64,000 nucleotides of DNA from Coprinopsis marcescibilis (lineage: Eukaryota; Basidiomycota; Agaricomycetes; Agaricales; Psathyrellaceae). Positions 1 to 11,781 of this stretch are shown piece by piece (position 1 is the first letter of the stretch; each line of letters begins with the position of its first letter). Made by a program: the position numbers and the translations under genes. The notes beneath the pieces are model-generated. The model was given only the letters and a program-made list of their open reading frames with translations, did no database searches and was not told the DNA's origin. The DNA is taken from positions 242,532 through 306,531 of the forward strand of contig ML210160.1 in NCBI GenBank assembly GCA_004369085.1. The letters are read 5' to 3'.

Positions 1-190
1 AGGACTTGCGTCTACATATCGCCTTCATATCGCCACGATGTGGGATTCCAAGTACACAAGAGTTGACGACATCTTGAGATTCATAGTCACCGGTGAAGTG
101 ATGAAGGTCAAAATGCATATGGCCAAAGTGTCGAGCAACCTAATGAGAGAATGAGCACACAGAAATTTGAATGAATGTCAGACTTACGGA
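1..190 (-). CDS. Possible partial gene at left edge, unknown
   Basis: Read on the minus strand, this stretch shows a canonical short intron (about 141-188, starting GTAAGT and ending TTAG, roughly 48 bases). It is followed by an open exon running off the left edge with residues such as HFDLHHFTGDYES. The size and ends of the intron fit the other genes in the window, which is why it is recorded. I could not join the exon upstream of the intron in a convincing frame, and I recognise no family. It could be the 5' part of a gene whose 3' part lies outside the window, or chance. Confidence 0.22.
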
Positions 191-851
191 AACACCAATC
201 CATCAGCACTAATTCCCTCGGCCTACATGGAGCTGAAGCATAATTTCTGTTTCCAACGTTACATCTGCCTCTGTCCAGTTAACTCCGCGAGAAACTGGAA
301 TGACAAGCCAAACGAAAAGATAATGAATAGCAGAGGTCGCCTCTGAAACCATTAGAATTGAGAATCAGGGTATTGCCATGGTCGCAATGAAAACCCCGCA
401 ACATACATGCTCCAACTGCCACGACACGAGAGCACCTATTCCAGGAGGGTCGTCATCGAACTATGGAAGCATCTGGAGTACGGTTATCGTCGAGTTAGAG
501 ACAGACGGTGACACATCCCAGCCCCTAGCCCCTCAAGAAACTCCGCCATCAGCCATCCACCTCGTTCAATTTACACATCCATCAGGGCAAGCAGCTCATG
601 AGCTGCGATATTCTGGAATTGGTATGTGGTATTGACATAGTATCGAAATATACCTGAACTGACGCGTTTATAAGTTGATTTAAGGAGAGCGGTCTGACTT
701 GATAAATTTTGGAACCGGGTTTATGCTTCTCGGGGCTACCTGTCCAGCATCTTTGAAACACGGTTCTTGACGCTCTCTTTGGAAACTAGTTATCAACCCA
801 CAACGAGTATTGCTCAACAGTACAAGTCAAGTGTCGACAAAGAGCAGTAGA
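191..851. other. Intergenic, nothing clear
   Basis: The only open stretch here is an 85-codon frame at 378-635 on the plus strand, with no recognisable domain or splice context. The last hundred bases are the 5' leader of the PLP-homeostasis gene. Confidence 0.4.
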
Positions 852-1775
852 ATGGAGTCCTTGGAACTGGCGACTACCGAACGAAAGGAGGAATTGAATG
901 AGTATTTGGGAGAAATACTGGCGCGTGTCGAGGCCGCAGCATCCTCTTCCTCCCCGACATTGGTTGCTGTGTCGAAATACAAGCCAGCTGGCGATATTAT
1001 GGCCTGCTATGAACTTGGACATAGGGACTTTGGGGAAAATTATGTTCAGGAATTAGAAGAGAAAGCAAGAATTGTAAGTCATCATGCATCATGGATCCTT
1101 GAGGTTTAGCGTCTCGAATTAACGTTGCCATCTCAGCTACCAACAGATATTAGATGGCACTTCATTGGGACCTTGCAATCGAACAAGGCAAAGATATTGG
1201 CATGTGCGTATCCAGGCTTATCGATATTCGATCTCGCTGAGCAATCTTCTATAGCGATCCCAAATCTGTATTCTTTACAAACTTTAGGATCAACCAAGGC
1301 TGCAAGTGCTTTGAACAAAGCCGTATCCTCGGATCGCCCGACGCCCTTGAGGGTTCTCTTACAGATCAATACATCTGGCGAAGATTCCAAATCAGGGTTG
1401 CCTCCACTTGGTTCTTCAGAAGACGTCAGCGGCTCGGAAGTAGCAAAACTAGCTACATACGTGATCAAAGAATGTCCAAGACTGCGATTGGAGGGGCTTA
1501 TGACGATTGGCTCTCTCGAACTTTCCATTCACGCTTCAGAAACAGAGAAGAACGCCGATTTCGAAACACTCAAGCAAACGCGGGATATTCTAAAGGCATA
1601 CCTTTGTTCTACCCTTGGCGAGGGCTCAGCCAGTCAGTGGGGACAGGAAAGAACGGGTCGACTTCTGTTGAGTATGGGGATGTCTAGTGATTTCGAGACT
1701 GCTTTGAAGGCAGGCGGCGACATCGTCAGAGTTGGCACAGGTATCTTCGGCACCAGGCCCAAGAAGACCATATAG
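852..1775 (+). CDS. PLP homeostasis protein (YggS/PROSC family)
   Basis: This is a pyridoxal-phosphate-binding TIM-barrel protein of the YggS/PLPBP family (yeast YBL036C). The family controls free PLP supply in the cytosol or mitochondria and has no known enzyme activity. Two exons are visible: 852-1073 and 1137-1775, joined in phase 0 across a 63-base intron. The motif VAVSKYKP carries the PLP-binding lysine. [12 protein letters not shown] and [13 protein letters not shown] are family signatures, and [21 protein letters not shown] and [11 protein letters not shown] near the C-terminus complete the barrel and phosphate-binding end. The start is the first ATG in frame; the upstream in-frame stretch lacks one. 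Length (about 286 residues) is slightly above bacterial YggS. The gene looks intact. Confidence 0.93.
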
Positions 1776-2441
1776 AAATAGGTGTGTTCTTGATCTGTCT
1801 TTCAAAACCAGCTGAGTCTAATGTCGATATAGGGTATGTACAGATGCATGTATCTACGCCTTCAGAAATCACAATGCGATGTTGGGTATTCCTCAACTTA
1901 CGCAGCAGTCTGTGTGAACAGCGGGAAAGGAAGGCCTCATGTGCATACCAACACACTTGTGCAGTCTTCAACTTCCACCGCTCACCCGAAGTGACCAGCC
2001 TTTTCAACGGAGCATGTCGATTTTACCGAACAATTCTCCACAGTAGGTTCTCCTCATTTTGACCGTGGGGACAATTCGGTAAAAGATACTCCATAGAGTT
2101 CCTCCCCGATCATGGGAAATTCGAAGCATGTGCTGGTATATCCGGGGAAGCCCTGAAATGGTACTCTTGAACCCTACCAATCTCCTGCCGACGTGCCTAC
2201 CACAAAACTTCGGAAATTCAGTTATGCCTGCCCAACGAGTGACCACACCGCCAACTGGTCATGAAAAATCTCGGATGGTCATTTTTGACTTCTCAATTGA
2301 CCGAAGCGTGGCTATGAAGGTTTCCCCACATTACTTCATTGGCTACGATTCTTCGGCCCTTTTCTTCATGGATAGTATAAAGGGACGGAACATAGTTTCA
2401 ATTCGACCTCAACCTTGAGGTACATTGCTCTCAGTGACAAA
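1776..2441. other. Intergenic between YggS-like and AA9 genes
   Basis: No gene is supported in these 666 bases. The region contains the 3' end signals of the upstream gene and the promoter of the AA9 gene. Small open frames on both strands show no domain or splice pattern. Confidence 0.5.
2376..2382 (+). promoter_or_regulatory. TATA box of the AA9 gene
   Basis: The sequence TATAAAG lies 66 bases before the AA9 start codon, at the expected distance for a strongly regulated fungal secreted-enzyme gene. Confidence 0.6.
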
Positions 2442-3846
2442 ATGATCATCGCTTCTTTGGTTACCCTCGCCTCCTTCTTGGTGGGCCAAGTCGCTGCTCA
2501 CGGTGGTGTCGTCTCCTACCAGATCAACGGTACGTCTTTCCCTCCTGGTACCCAAAGCTACTGTTCTGACCGCTCTACAAAGGCCAAACCTACCCCGGAT
2601 GGCAAGCATTCAACTCTCCCAGCGGACAGCGCTCCATTGGTCGCCCGTACAGTAAGTTTCTCGATACAGTTTGCAGGTTCTTGAACTGAAGTTGAAATCG
2701 ATAGGTTCGTATAACCCGTAAGCACAATGAAAGGGCCCCATAATTGATTACACCTAACCGTAGTCCTTGACTAGCATCCTGAACGCCATGGATGGCACCA
2801 TGTCCTGCAACAACAACGGTCAGCCCTCTGGAGGTCAACTCTCTGCAACCGTAAAGGCCGGTGACAAGATCACCGCCCGCTGGGGGTATGTGCTCTACTG
2901 CGGTTCCACAAAGACTTGCGGCTAAAGGGGCTGTTTTTTCTCCAGACAATGGACTCACGTCGAAGGCCCGGTCATGGTCTACATGGCTCGTTGCCCAGGC
3001 TCCTGCAGCAGCGCCAACAGTAACAGCCTTTCCTGGTTCAAGATCGACGAGGCTGGTCTCATTTCCGGAACCCTGGCGTAAGTTGCGCAAGTTCATCGAG
3101 GTCATATGCGTATCTGAAACAAATTCTAGTAAAGGTCACTGGGGTAACTCTGTCATCATTAAAGACTTGGTTTGGACCTCTACCATCCCCGCCGCTTTGG
3201 CTGATGGTGAATACCTCATCAGGGTGAGCTTATTAACCACTGGACCCCCACACGGAATGCTGACCCCGTTTTCAATCTAGCACGAACTCCTTGCTCTCCA
3301 CCAGGCCAACACCCCTCAATTCTACCCCGAATGCGCTCAGCTCATCGTCACTGGTGGAGGAGGACAGACACCGTCTAGCGAATACCTCGCCAAGTTCCCT
3401 GGTGCCTACTCCATGTCCGACCCCGGTGTCAGAGTCGACATCTACAGCCAAAACGCACCCAACATCGTCACCTACCAGGTTCCAGGACCCAAGGTCTGGA
3501 AAGGCAACGCTGCTGCGCCCCCGCCACCTCCCCCTGTTATCGTTACCCCACCTCCGGCCGCCCCTACCCCAACTGCTGCCCCACCACCTCTGACCACCGC
3601 GCCTGGCCCATTGCAGACCCAATTCGGCCAATGTGGCGGGTAAGTTTGCTCATTCTTGTGTCGGAAGCATATGTTCCTGATGAAACGAAAATCCATCTAG
3701 TCAAGGCTACAGTGGACCAACCCAGTGCGTTTCCCCGTACACTTGCAAGTCCACCAACCAGTGGTACTCCCAGGTTCGTTCTGCTTCATCTGTAGGGTAT
3801 CCTCAGTCAGTTGCTGACCAAACTACGTTTTCTTTAGTGCGTATAA
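2442..3846 (+). CDS. AA9 lytic polysaccharide monooxygenase with CBM1
   Basis: This is a secreted copper enzyme that oxidatively cleaves cellulose (AA9, formerly GH61). A signal peptide of about 19 residues ends in VAA, and the next residue is His, which would be the N-terminal copper ligand. Further marks are QWTHVEGP (second histidine region), RHELLALH and QFYPECAQL (axial tyrosine). A proline/alanine/threonine linker leads to a C-terminal cellulose-binding CBM1 from FGQCGG to QWYSQCV. I read nine exons: 2442-2529, 2583-2651, 2705-2717, 2775-2885, 2946-3077, 3130-3223, 3281-3639, 3701-3773 and 3838-3846. The third is only 13 bases but is needed to give RPYSSYNPILNA. The gene looks intact and points to a lignocellulose-degrading lifestyle. 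Confidence 0.95.
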
Positions 3847-4239
3847 ACGATAGTAAAAGAGAGGAGGTGTTAGTAGAGAGGGGGTACTGGGCTGCTGCGT
3901 TGCTATCCAGCTATATCAGTCTGTTGGCTTTGCGGCTTACTCGCAACAATAATGTTAATGATTCATGTGCATTGATCGATTCACAACTCTGATATTTAAG
4001 AATCGAAGGATAGGACCTGCTAAACGGCGCCATTGATTTTTACGCCATACAAGGTTGAGGGGGTTCGTAACATATGCTCTCCCGCTAACTTCTCACCGAA
4101 CACCCGCTGTCTGACTGGTATACTACTTCCCCGTTTGCATCCACACTACATACATTCCGTACTAAATGCGGGGAGCAAAATGAGATTATATAGCCAATCT
4201 GAATATGAGAAAGCACGCACTAGACGAAATGCTAAGCTC
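3847..4239. other. Convergent 3' region
   Basis: This is the 3' flank between the plus-strand AA9 gene and the minus-strand serine-rich gene. No gene or repeat was seen. Confidence 0.5.
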
Positions 4240-6359
4240 TCAGTAGTATTGGTACTGCAGCGAATACATATCCAGGAATTTGCGATAGATAGCATTGCCC
4301 TGGCTACGTCGACTATCCCGACTGTCCCGAGTCTTGGTCCTAGACAGCGGTACGCCGTTGCTATTGGCGTTTTGCTTGCCAACTGGAAGCCCAAACCTGC
4401 GGCGACGACGGGGGTATGTAGCGGCGGGCTGGTGATCGTACTCATCGTTATAGCTAGCCAAAGTGAATTCTCCTTCCTGCATCCGAGAAAAGGGTGTGAG
4501 CACCGCGTGGTCAAAGAGGTAGTAGGTTCTGAGCTCGAGACGTACAGAGAACTTGGAAACGGGGCTCAAAAGGGCAGAGGGCGGGAGTGCAGCAAGATCA
4601 GATCCGTTTGCAGCACCTTTCCCGTCCGGAGAGGCTTTACCAGACATATACGGAAGTCCAGAAACGAGATCGTCTGATTCCGCGACCTTTTCGAGTGCAT
4701 CGAGTGCCTTGTTGAGGTTGCGGGTGAAGCTAGAGGATTGGAGGCCTTGCTCCCGAGCCGTATCCTGCTCTTTTTCGATTGCTGGCAGGCTGGGCTTCCG
4801 ATCGGTAACAACCAGGACCCCATGCTCATAGATCCGAACACTCTTCCCAGAAGAGCCCCGCACAGTTCGATCGCCATAAGACATCGCAGACCGAGTTTCC
4901 GTTGTTTGTTGTCGTAGTGCCGTCTTCTTGGCCACAGGGGTGACGAATTCGCGGGGGTGGATATGGAGAGGAAAGTTGGGGCCCAGCTCATCGGGCCAAG
5001 AGGAGAGCGATATGCGGTGCGGGGTGGCAAATGATATGAAGCTGTACCCCTCTCCATGTTCACTGTTTCCTGATAAGCGACGCTGGTTCCTCGCATCAGG
5101 ATTCTGAGGTTCCCGGACAGTCGACATAGCGAGGACCTTCTGGGTATTCCAAGGAGTATTCGGTGGCACCATAGGTAGCGCAGCAGGCCTCGAAGTCGAG
5201 ACCCAGCCAGAGGAAGAGTCAGGGCCACCGTTCTGCTTCGAGATGGATACAGAGATTGGTCGCATTTCTTCGTTGTCTTGTTGCGAAGTGACGAAGCTAG
5301 AGTTGGAAGATTCAGACCCGTCGAAAGGCAGGTATCGTCCAGGAGAAACAGCATCGAACGACGCAGCATCCGATTCGATGCTGGGAAGATGGAAGATCGA
5401 CTCGTTGTGGTGGTGGTAAAAGTTGGATGCGGATATATCGTTAAGGTCGCGGGTGCTAGCCTTGGTGCTGTGCACGGTGTCCGAGCTGCCACCGGAATAG
5501 GAATGCGCGGTAGGTGGCTCGATGCCGGCATGCATGAAGACTTCTGTTGAGTCGCGCACAGTCTCTTCGATGAACTTGAAGTCGGATCCAGTGGCATCAG
5601 AGCTCCCGAATCGGTGAGGATGTGCCTCAGGGAACAGTGTGCGGCGGGGATCAGAAACGTCCAGGGAATCCTGATCCTGACCAAAGATCGCCTCCAGCTT
5701 GGGGTACCGCGCTGGCCTGTTGACTCTACCGTCCAAAGTGCCATCCAGTGGGAGCGGCCTGAACTCGTCGAAGGAGGTAGATATGAGGCCGCGGTCGAGA
5801 AGAGAGTAGTAGCGAGATGTGCCATCAGACTTCTTCGGTGCATGAGGGGTGTCTAGTCTGACACTCGGGATTGGTGTAATGAAGGGTGCGTCCACTGACT
5901 CGTCCCCTGCAAATTGGATACGTCGCAGACGGTAGTGATATTGTCGTTGACCGTCCTCTTGAGGAATGACTCCGACATCTACGCAAAAGTTTAATAAGAT
6001 CACATGGAGTTGCATAGCACACAGACGAGAGACCAACCATCATCGCGCCCGTCTCTGAATGGACTCCGACCATCATAGGGGAATACCCCTAACCAGGATG
6101 TTGTCCCTGCAACAGGAGGAAGGGTCGGTTCGATTTCCCGCATCTCGGCCTCCACAGCTCCAGAGCCATCCACCGCAAGGCGTTGTTTGCCGGAAACAGA
6201 AACAGGGTGATCAACAACAGGCTCAGAAGCATGACACTCCAGTTCACCAGCGAACGGGAGGCATGTAGATTCTAATATATTGTTTTTGATGAGGCGGATC
6301 CTATCGTTGAACCTTTTCAAAGGCTTCAGCTTTCGTAATTTGACGTTCCAGGATTTCAT
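4240..6359 (-). CDS. Serine-rich protein of unknown function
   Basis: I do not recognise this protein. Two main exons join in frame: 6038-6359 and 4240-5978, with a GTTGGT..GTAG intron. The N-terminal part begins with a basic patch (KLRKLKPLKR) followed by a run including WLGVFPYDGRSP. The remainder is rich in Ser, Pro, Asp and Arg and looks mostly disordered, ending in a basic region (PRRRRRFGLP) and a Tyr/Gln-rich tail. No transmembrane segment or catalytic motif is evident. A 69-base stretch at 4477-4545 has GTACGT and CAG ends and could be either a retained in-frame intron or coding. The protein is about 660-690 residues. It might be a nuclear or cytoskeletal regulatory protein, but that is only a guess from composition. 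Confidence 0.75.
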
Positions 6360-6692
6360 TGGGTCGTAAGGTTCGTGAAGGAGATATTAGAGTCGTGAAA
6401 GGTCGTAGAAGGTGCAGATAGCGAAGGTTTGCACCACCGTTTTTATTGCGCCTAGGCTTATAACGCGACAAAGGGGTTTAGTTGGATCCCGTCGTCGATC
6501 GAGGCTAAGACCCTGCTCGCAGGCCATTACGTTGGGTGTTGACGTATATGGAGTCTGGGTAAAATCGAAATGGAAACTGCGGAAACGTTATTAATTCAGG
6601 GCCCAAAATACGTAGCGTAACAGCAAGATAAGTCTATCTATGTAAACAAATATGAGGGATGGCAAAGACAGTGGAACCAGGAAAACACACAA
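6360..6692. other. Intergenic, nothing clear
   Basis: This stretch holds the 5' flank of the serine-rich gene and the 3' flank of the ALG12 gene, both on the minus strand. No other feature was seen. Confidence 0.45.
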
Positions 6693-8573
6693 TCATTCAA
6701 AGCGCTCCAGTATCCAAAGTTTTTCTCGCTTGTGAATCTTGACAGGGCTGAACTCCCCGTCAGCGATCCGCCGCACAAGCCCATCGCCTTTATCATTCTT
6801 CTTGAAAAGCTTCCTGAGTGTAAAAGGATGGAATGTGACCCTGTCGAGCGCTTCGATGCCTTCCACTACGTTCCAGAACTCCCATTCCAGCTCCTGATCG
6901 CTAGGGCGATCCTCTACAATCAGGTGCGTGAACGGCGAGTCCCTGGAGAGCAGGTAGCTCATATCCAGGCCCTCAGTCTTGTTATAGGTCCATGCAAGGG
7001 TATCGTTCGCTGGCGGAAGGGAAGGCCAGTATGGAGGAGCGTTGAGCTGATGGAAGAGTGTTGCTCCTGTTTGTGCCGCAAGGTTGGAGATGTGCACGTG
7101 TACGTGCGTTGTGGGTGGGTATATATCGTGGAAGCGACGCATGGCTTGACCTCCAGGGTAGTTGTGGATGGACACATAGGCGGTGAAGCATGTGAATGCA
7201 AGGTTGAGGGCAATGCACCCATACACAGCAGCAGCCCGTAGGCGGAAGGTATCCATACGAGGGTCTGTGGAATATGTTGGCAAGCTGCAGCAGGTCAATA
7301 TGTGTGCGAGCAGGGAAGGCGAATAGATACTTACAGGTGCGTACAAGCTTGGCCAGCTGCAATGTTAAAAATGGGCACCACATACACGATGAAGCGCCAT
7401 TCTTTATGTCCGAGGAAGCTTAGGAACACTACATACATCCATGCCAAGAGGACCAGCCTTCGAAGGCGGGGCATGACGTATGCTCCAACGAAGGAGAGTG
7501 GTAAAGCTGTGAGGAGTAGCTTCGGAACGTGTGATGTGAAGTACGCCCAAGGCGGAGATACTCCCCACTCAGCGCTTTTCCCTTGGATTACGTTGAAGTA
7601 TATGCTAGAAAATTCAGGCCATAACAGTCGCTGGTTCCAAAAGTAGGAATCAACCAGGACCGTTGTTGCGACTGAGAACACGCCGGCAATGGAACCAACG
7701 ACGATCAAGTTGAGGACTGAAAGCCTGCATGACAGGACCAGCTGTATGGAAGCTGGTATTAGAATAAGGACCACTTCAGCTCGGAAGACAACCGTGGCGA
7801 AGGTAAGCAATGTAACGGCCAAGGCTCCCCCGCGTATTGACATCCCTTCGTTTGGGGAGCGATATAGCACAAAATATGATGCTAAAGTCACTGGGAGAGT
7901 GTTAGTATAGCTATTTTCGGCGAGCATAGGAAACATACCGAGAAATAGGGCGTACATGTTTGGAACAGTTCGACCCATCCAGAAAGGGAGGTGGAATTGG
8001 GAACATGCCAACAGCGTAAAGAAATAGTGAGCCCAAAGCCCAAATTGTTTAGACATGGACTTTCGAATGAGATGGATAGTGAAAGCATTCAGCGTTGCTA
8101 ACACCAATCTGACTGCACGGATATTAGCTTCGTTGAGAAGAGGGATATGCTTTCGTACCAATTACTTGCAAACCGAGTTTGGTACCAAGGTATCCCCTTT
8201 TTTGCGCCAGGTATATGACTGGCTTAGATATCCAGGCTAGCAGGACGTTCCCAACGAAAGTCCTCGGGACTGCACCAGGGAAAACAAAATGATCATACTG
8301 CTTTGCTGTAAGCGCCAGACTCCAGGACAACGCGCAAAACTGACATTGACCAACCCCTTTGACCCAACTCCATACATCAAGATGTCGTGGATAGCATGCA
8401 GATTGAAGCTCTCTTCGACCTTGGTGTCTGGAGCTAGATATACGTAGAGCCATGCAGTCACAAAGATGAGAATATCGAGCCTTAGCATGCTCATCCTTAC
8501 TATCAATCTGGGAATGTTGTGAGTGGACGTTATATTCCATGCGACAAGGGCAGGCTCACCCATTGCGAAGCAT
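6693..8573 (-). CDS. ALG12: ALG12 alpha-1,6-mannosyltransferase
   Basis: ER membrane enzyme that adds the eighth mannose (alpha-1,6) from dolichyl-phosphate-mannose to the lipid-linked N-glycan precursor. It belongs to the GT22/ALG9-like family. Family marks in order are APDTKVEESFNLHAIHD (the acidic first lumenal loop), YDHFVFPGAVPRTF, VDSYFW, WPEFSSIYFNVIQGKS, WGVSPPWAYF and LGHKEWRFIVYVVPIFN, with many hydrophobic segments between. These match ALG12 rather than GPI10 or ALG9. I place the start in a 14-base first exon at 8560-8573, followed by a 52-base intron (8508-8559). The ATG at 8494 is the alternative start. The C-terminal exon (from 6693) is a soluble tail typical of the family. The gene appears intact. 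Confidence 0.9.
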
Positions 8574-8819
8574 GGCAGGCGTCGTGAACAAGCCGTCCGC
8601 ACAGTGCTGAGTACTGAGTACTGAGTGCTGCAAAAAGTTAGTGTTGGCAGAATGCCACGCGACCCGACATTGGAACGATGACGCGGGGCGTGAGATTATG
8701 TTTCCTCTTTTGACCTACCAGTCTAAATGATTTGGCGCTGTCGACCACGACGTCGAGGGATACCTGCGACTACGACAACGACGCCGGCGATGCTGTAAAA
8801 TCTCGACTTTTACGAGGCC
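8574..8819. promoter_or_regulatory. Divergent promoter of ALG12 and PFA4
   Basis: Only 246 bases separate the two divergent start codons, so both promoters must lie here. A short near-repeat of the form AGTACTGAGT occurs around 8606-8630. No clear TATA box was seen. Confidence 0.5.
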
Positions 8820-10239
8820 ATGTTCTGTGCAAAAAGGGTTTTTCGATGTTTCAAGGCGCTTGAGCGTCTAGGAAATCGAATAACGGGTGCTGCAGGTCCT
8901 TATTTCGTCGGGCTCGCCGTAATTCTCTTGTGGATGGGGACGATATGTTTCTGTAAGTTTCTACTTTATCTTAATCACGATCCCCGTACAAAGCTGACAT
9001 GTTCTCCAGTCGATGTAATAGCTCCTTCGCTTTCATATCCTCTCATCTCAATACCACTTTGTCTTCTCGTTGCACTCAATATGCATGCACACTACTTCTA
9101 TGTCTGCACCGTCAAACCAGGATTTATTGACGATACGCCAGCAGAAGCTGGCACTTCTTTTCTGTGGGCGAAGAGGAAGGATTGGTACAATTCCAAGTCT
9201 CTCACTGGTGGCGTCAGATGGACAACTACCCAGGTTACGCCAGCAACTATGACCCGGTGCGGTCGCTGTGACAAATCGAGACCAGAAGTGAGTGTCCAAG
9301 TATCTCATGCTGTATTCCAGTGGGGGCTCATTGGTGCGCAGAGGGCACATCACTGCAAAGTTTGCAACAGATGCGTTCTAAAATACGATCACCATTGTCC
9401 CGTGAGTTCAAACCCTTCAGCAAGCTGCAGAAACTAACCGAACATACAGTGTACGTCTCTCTCTATATATATATGATAACCAAACCAACAACGTCCAGGG
9501 ATAAATCAGTGTGTTGGGCTCCACAACGAACGCCATTTCGTTTTGTTCCTGTGTGTGTTCCTTGTGCAAATGTTATATCACCGAGCTCACTTTTGGATAG
9601 GGCATACCTCTCCGTTGCAACATTTTGCGTTGGCGCACTCGGATACAACCAACTCATCGACTCTTTCATCTCATATGACGGGCGCTGGACATATCACGTT
9701 CCAGAGGTCATGTACGGCATGATTTATATCTTGTCGGTCGTTCTCTGCTTTGCGGTCACTGTCATGGGTTTATGGCACCTCTGGGGTATCTCTAATGCTG
9801 AAACCTCTGTCGAATCCCATGATCATGAGCAGTACCGACAACGTGCAAAAGCACGCAGAGAGGTATGTGAATATACTCACCTGTCCAAACCAAGAAGATA
9901 ACACTGTTGCAGGCATTCGTCAACTCATATGACCTTGGGTGAGCCTATTCTCTGCCTTCTGTGCATCACATATTTCAACCAGCATGCCCAGTCGAAAGAA
10001 GAACTTATCCCTTTTCTTCAACATCGGCGAAAACGGATAGTACGTAATCCTTTTGCCGCTCGACCTTGGTGGTTTGTGTTGACAATCGTCGTAGCCCATT
10101 ATACACCCTTTTTATCCCCTTTAGGATACTGCCCTACACTGATGGAAGATCATGGGCCCGTCCACAGGGCCTTGAACGGCATCGCGGGGTACGAGCAGGA
10201 GAAGAGCTCACTGATGCCAGTGATGATGAGGACTACTGA
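8820..10239 (+). CDS. PFA4: DHHC palmitoyltransferase PFA4
   Basis: Multi-pass ER protein S-acyltransferase. In yeast, Pfa4 palmitoylates chitin synthase Chs3. Two N-terminal transmembrane segments precede the cysteine-rich DHHC domain, from MTRCGRCDKSRPE through RAHHCKVCNRC to KYDHHCPWINQCVG. Two more membrane segments follow, then the PFA4-type tail (DLGRKKNLSLFFNIG, and YPLYTLFIPFR before LPYTDGRSW). Introns visible include one after RPE, a pair flanking a single T at 9450, one at the HFVLFL/AYLSV junction, and one ending CGTCGTAG shortly before 10100. With these the frame stays open to TGA at 10237-10239. The conserved tryptophan after DHHCP can only be built by including the lone T as an exon. 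Confidence 0.92.
9402..9498 (+). other. Two 48-base introns around a 1-nt exon
   Basis: Intron one is 9402-9449 (GTGAGT..ACAG, with ACTAAC inside). The exon is the single T at 9450. Intron two is 9451-9498 (GTACGT..CCAG). Splicing gives CCC-T-GG-ATA, that is Pro-Trp-Ile of the invariant CPW motif. Removing the whole stretch as one intron gives Pro-Gly-stop. Using only the first intron reaches a stop within nine codons. Confidence 0.75.
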
Positions 10240-11781
10240 TACTCTGGAGGCCCTTTTATTTATTTAACTAGTAAGCATCTCGCCTTCGCTTTACCTACCA
10301 TGACGAAATTTGCCGGGGCCATATGATACTCTGGAGCGCATCTGCACACCGAGAGCTACATGATCTATGTCCGGTTATTCATCGACACGTTTCGATTATA
10401 TTCTCTGATTTCTTTCCTTTCTTTCGGTATGATCGTCGACCTCACACTAACAATTCCAATTAGGATTTGTAACCGTCATAATAATAATCTGTGTCAATGA
10501 CTCTATCCCAAATGTAAACAGGGTTCATAACCAAATGCTGAGAGTTGAACCTATTCACCCTGAAAATCCTCGACTGACGTGCTTGTTTTCTTCGTGTTTG
10601 CACGTCCACTGACCTTTGCAGTATAACATAGTACCTCTGCTACCGTCTCTTCGATGGAAGTAACCAGTCCCTACACACTGGTGTGCGGTGAATCTAACGG
10701 ATCGCACAAGATTTGTCTCGTGGGGTGTCCAGCAAGACATAGGATGTCGGTCCTACTACAAGGTAAGCTCTCTCTGAAGTACGCGTACTCACTGGTTCCT
10801 GTTCTTACCTATCCTCACATGCGAAACCACAAGTTGTAAGTATCCTATGCTGCATGTTGGACTCAGATTCATTGAGCAGTAATGCTGTGTTCGAGGCGGG
10901 GATGACAGACCACTCACTATAGATGTCCGTCCTGCGCGCGTACTTTGCCCCGTGCCATTGAGCTCACTACTGAGATTTGTTGCCGGTCCTTTTCACCCAA
11001 CCTGCCTCGTCGTAGGACTAACGCAGTCAGCCACACAGACATACCTCGTTGCGCGTGTTCTGGACCAGGTTATATGACAGCGGAGATTCTCTAGATGTGT
11101 CTACGACTTGGTACAAGCGCAGGTGAGCCCAAAATGTGCTTACCTCGATGTTGCCAATGTCTTGGCCGACGCGGATCATGAGATACGTTGACAGGTAGGT
11201 CTATCTCGTTCAGAAAGAATGTACAGCTTTGTGAGTAATAATTATGACGTTCTGTATTGATATGACTTACAGAAGCGTCAAGTAAGAGACGGACGTTAGG
11301 GATGGCGCATGAGTACGTGTTTCTTTATCTTGTAGAGGACGCGGCTCATGACGCTTGTGTTCCCTTAGTTCTGAAATTAAATGCCGTGTACGCCTTCGCT
11401 TTGTCCCTCAAGTCACATCACTGAATGAAACGATGAAGCTTAGAGGTCAGTCAGGGTTGAGGCTGATGGCACAGAAACTCACTACATCGGTGAAGGTGAC
11501 ATTGAGCCAACAAAGGTTTGTTTCCTGGGATGGAGCAGCACCTCCCAATCAAGCATCTCAGCGGCCAATCCGTATCCATAATACGACGCCGTTTCCTGTG
11601 GGAAAATTCTCCAGGCGTTGTTGGCGCGGTCACATGGGACGGACGCGCTTTGACCAAGGAACGAGTCCGCACTTACCCTTGTGGCTTTTCAAAACCCCTC
11701 TTCTATCTCTCTCTCTTTCTGTCTCTCTCTCTTCCTGTCACCTACTCCCCTGTAGCACTTATCTCTCGATTGCTATCAACC
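10240..11781. other. Gene-poor interval
   Basis: In 1.5 kb I see no open frame with a domain or a consistent splice pattern. The last about 80 bases before the HMG-box gene form a pyrimidine-rich CTCT tract (11697-11755), a common core-promoter feature in fungi lacking a TATA box. Confidence 0.45.
11697..11755 (+). promoter_or_regulatory. CT-rich core promoter tract
   Basis: A tract of repeated CTCT/TTTCTCT ends about 27 bases before the ATG at 11782. CT-rich blocks upstream of the start are typical of actively transcribed fungal genes. Confidence 0.4.

Noticed and set aside
4033..4677. 214-codon open frame on the plus strand
   Set aside because: It lies mainly antisense to the last exon of the serine-rich gene, with no domain or promoter support.
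6732..7241. 169-codon open frame on the plus strand
   Set aside because: It is antisense to the ALG12 C-terminal exon, which is in frame with clear family motifs.
9402..9498. A single 97-base intron or a twin intron removed completely in PFA4
   Set aside because: Either would lose the T at 9450 and give Pro-Gly-stop directly after DHHCP, destroying the protein, while all other exons are intact.
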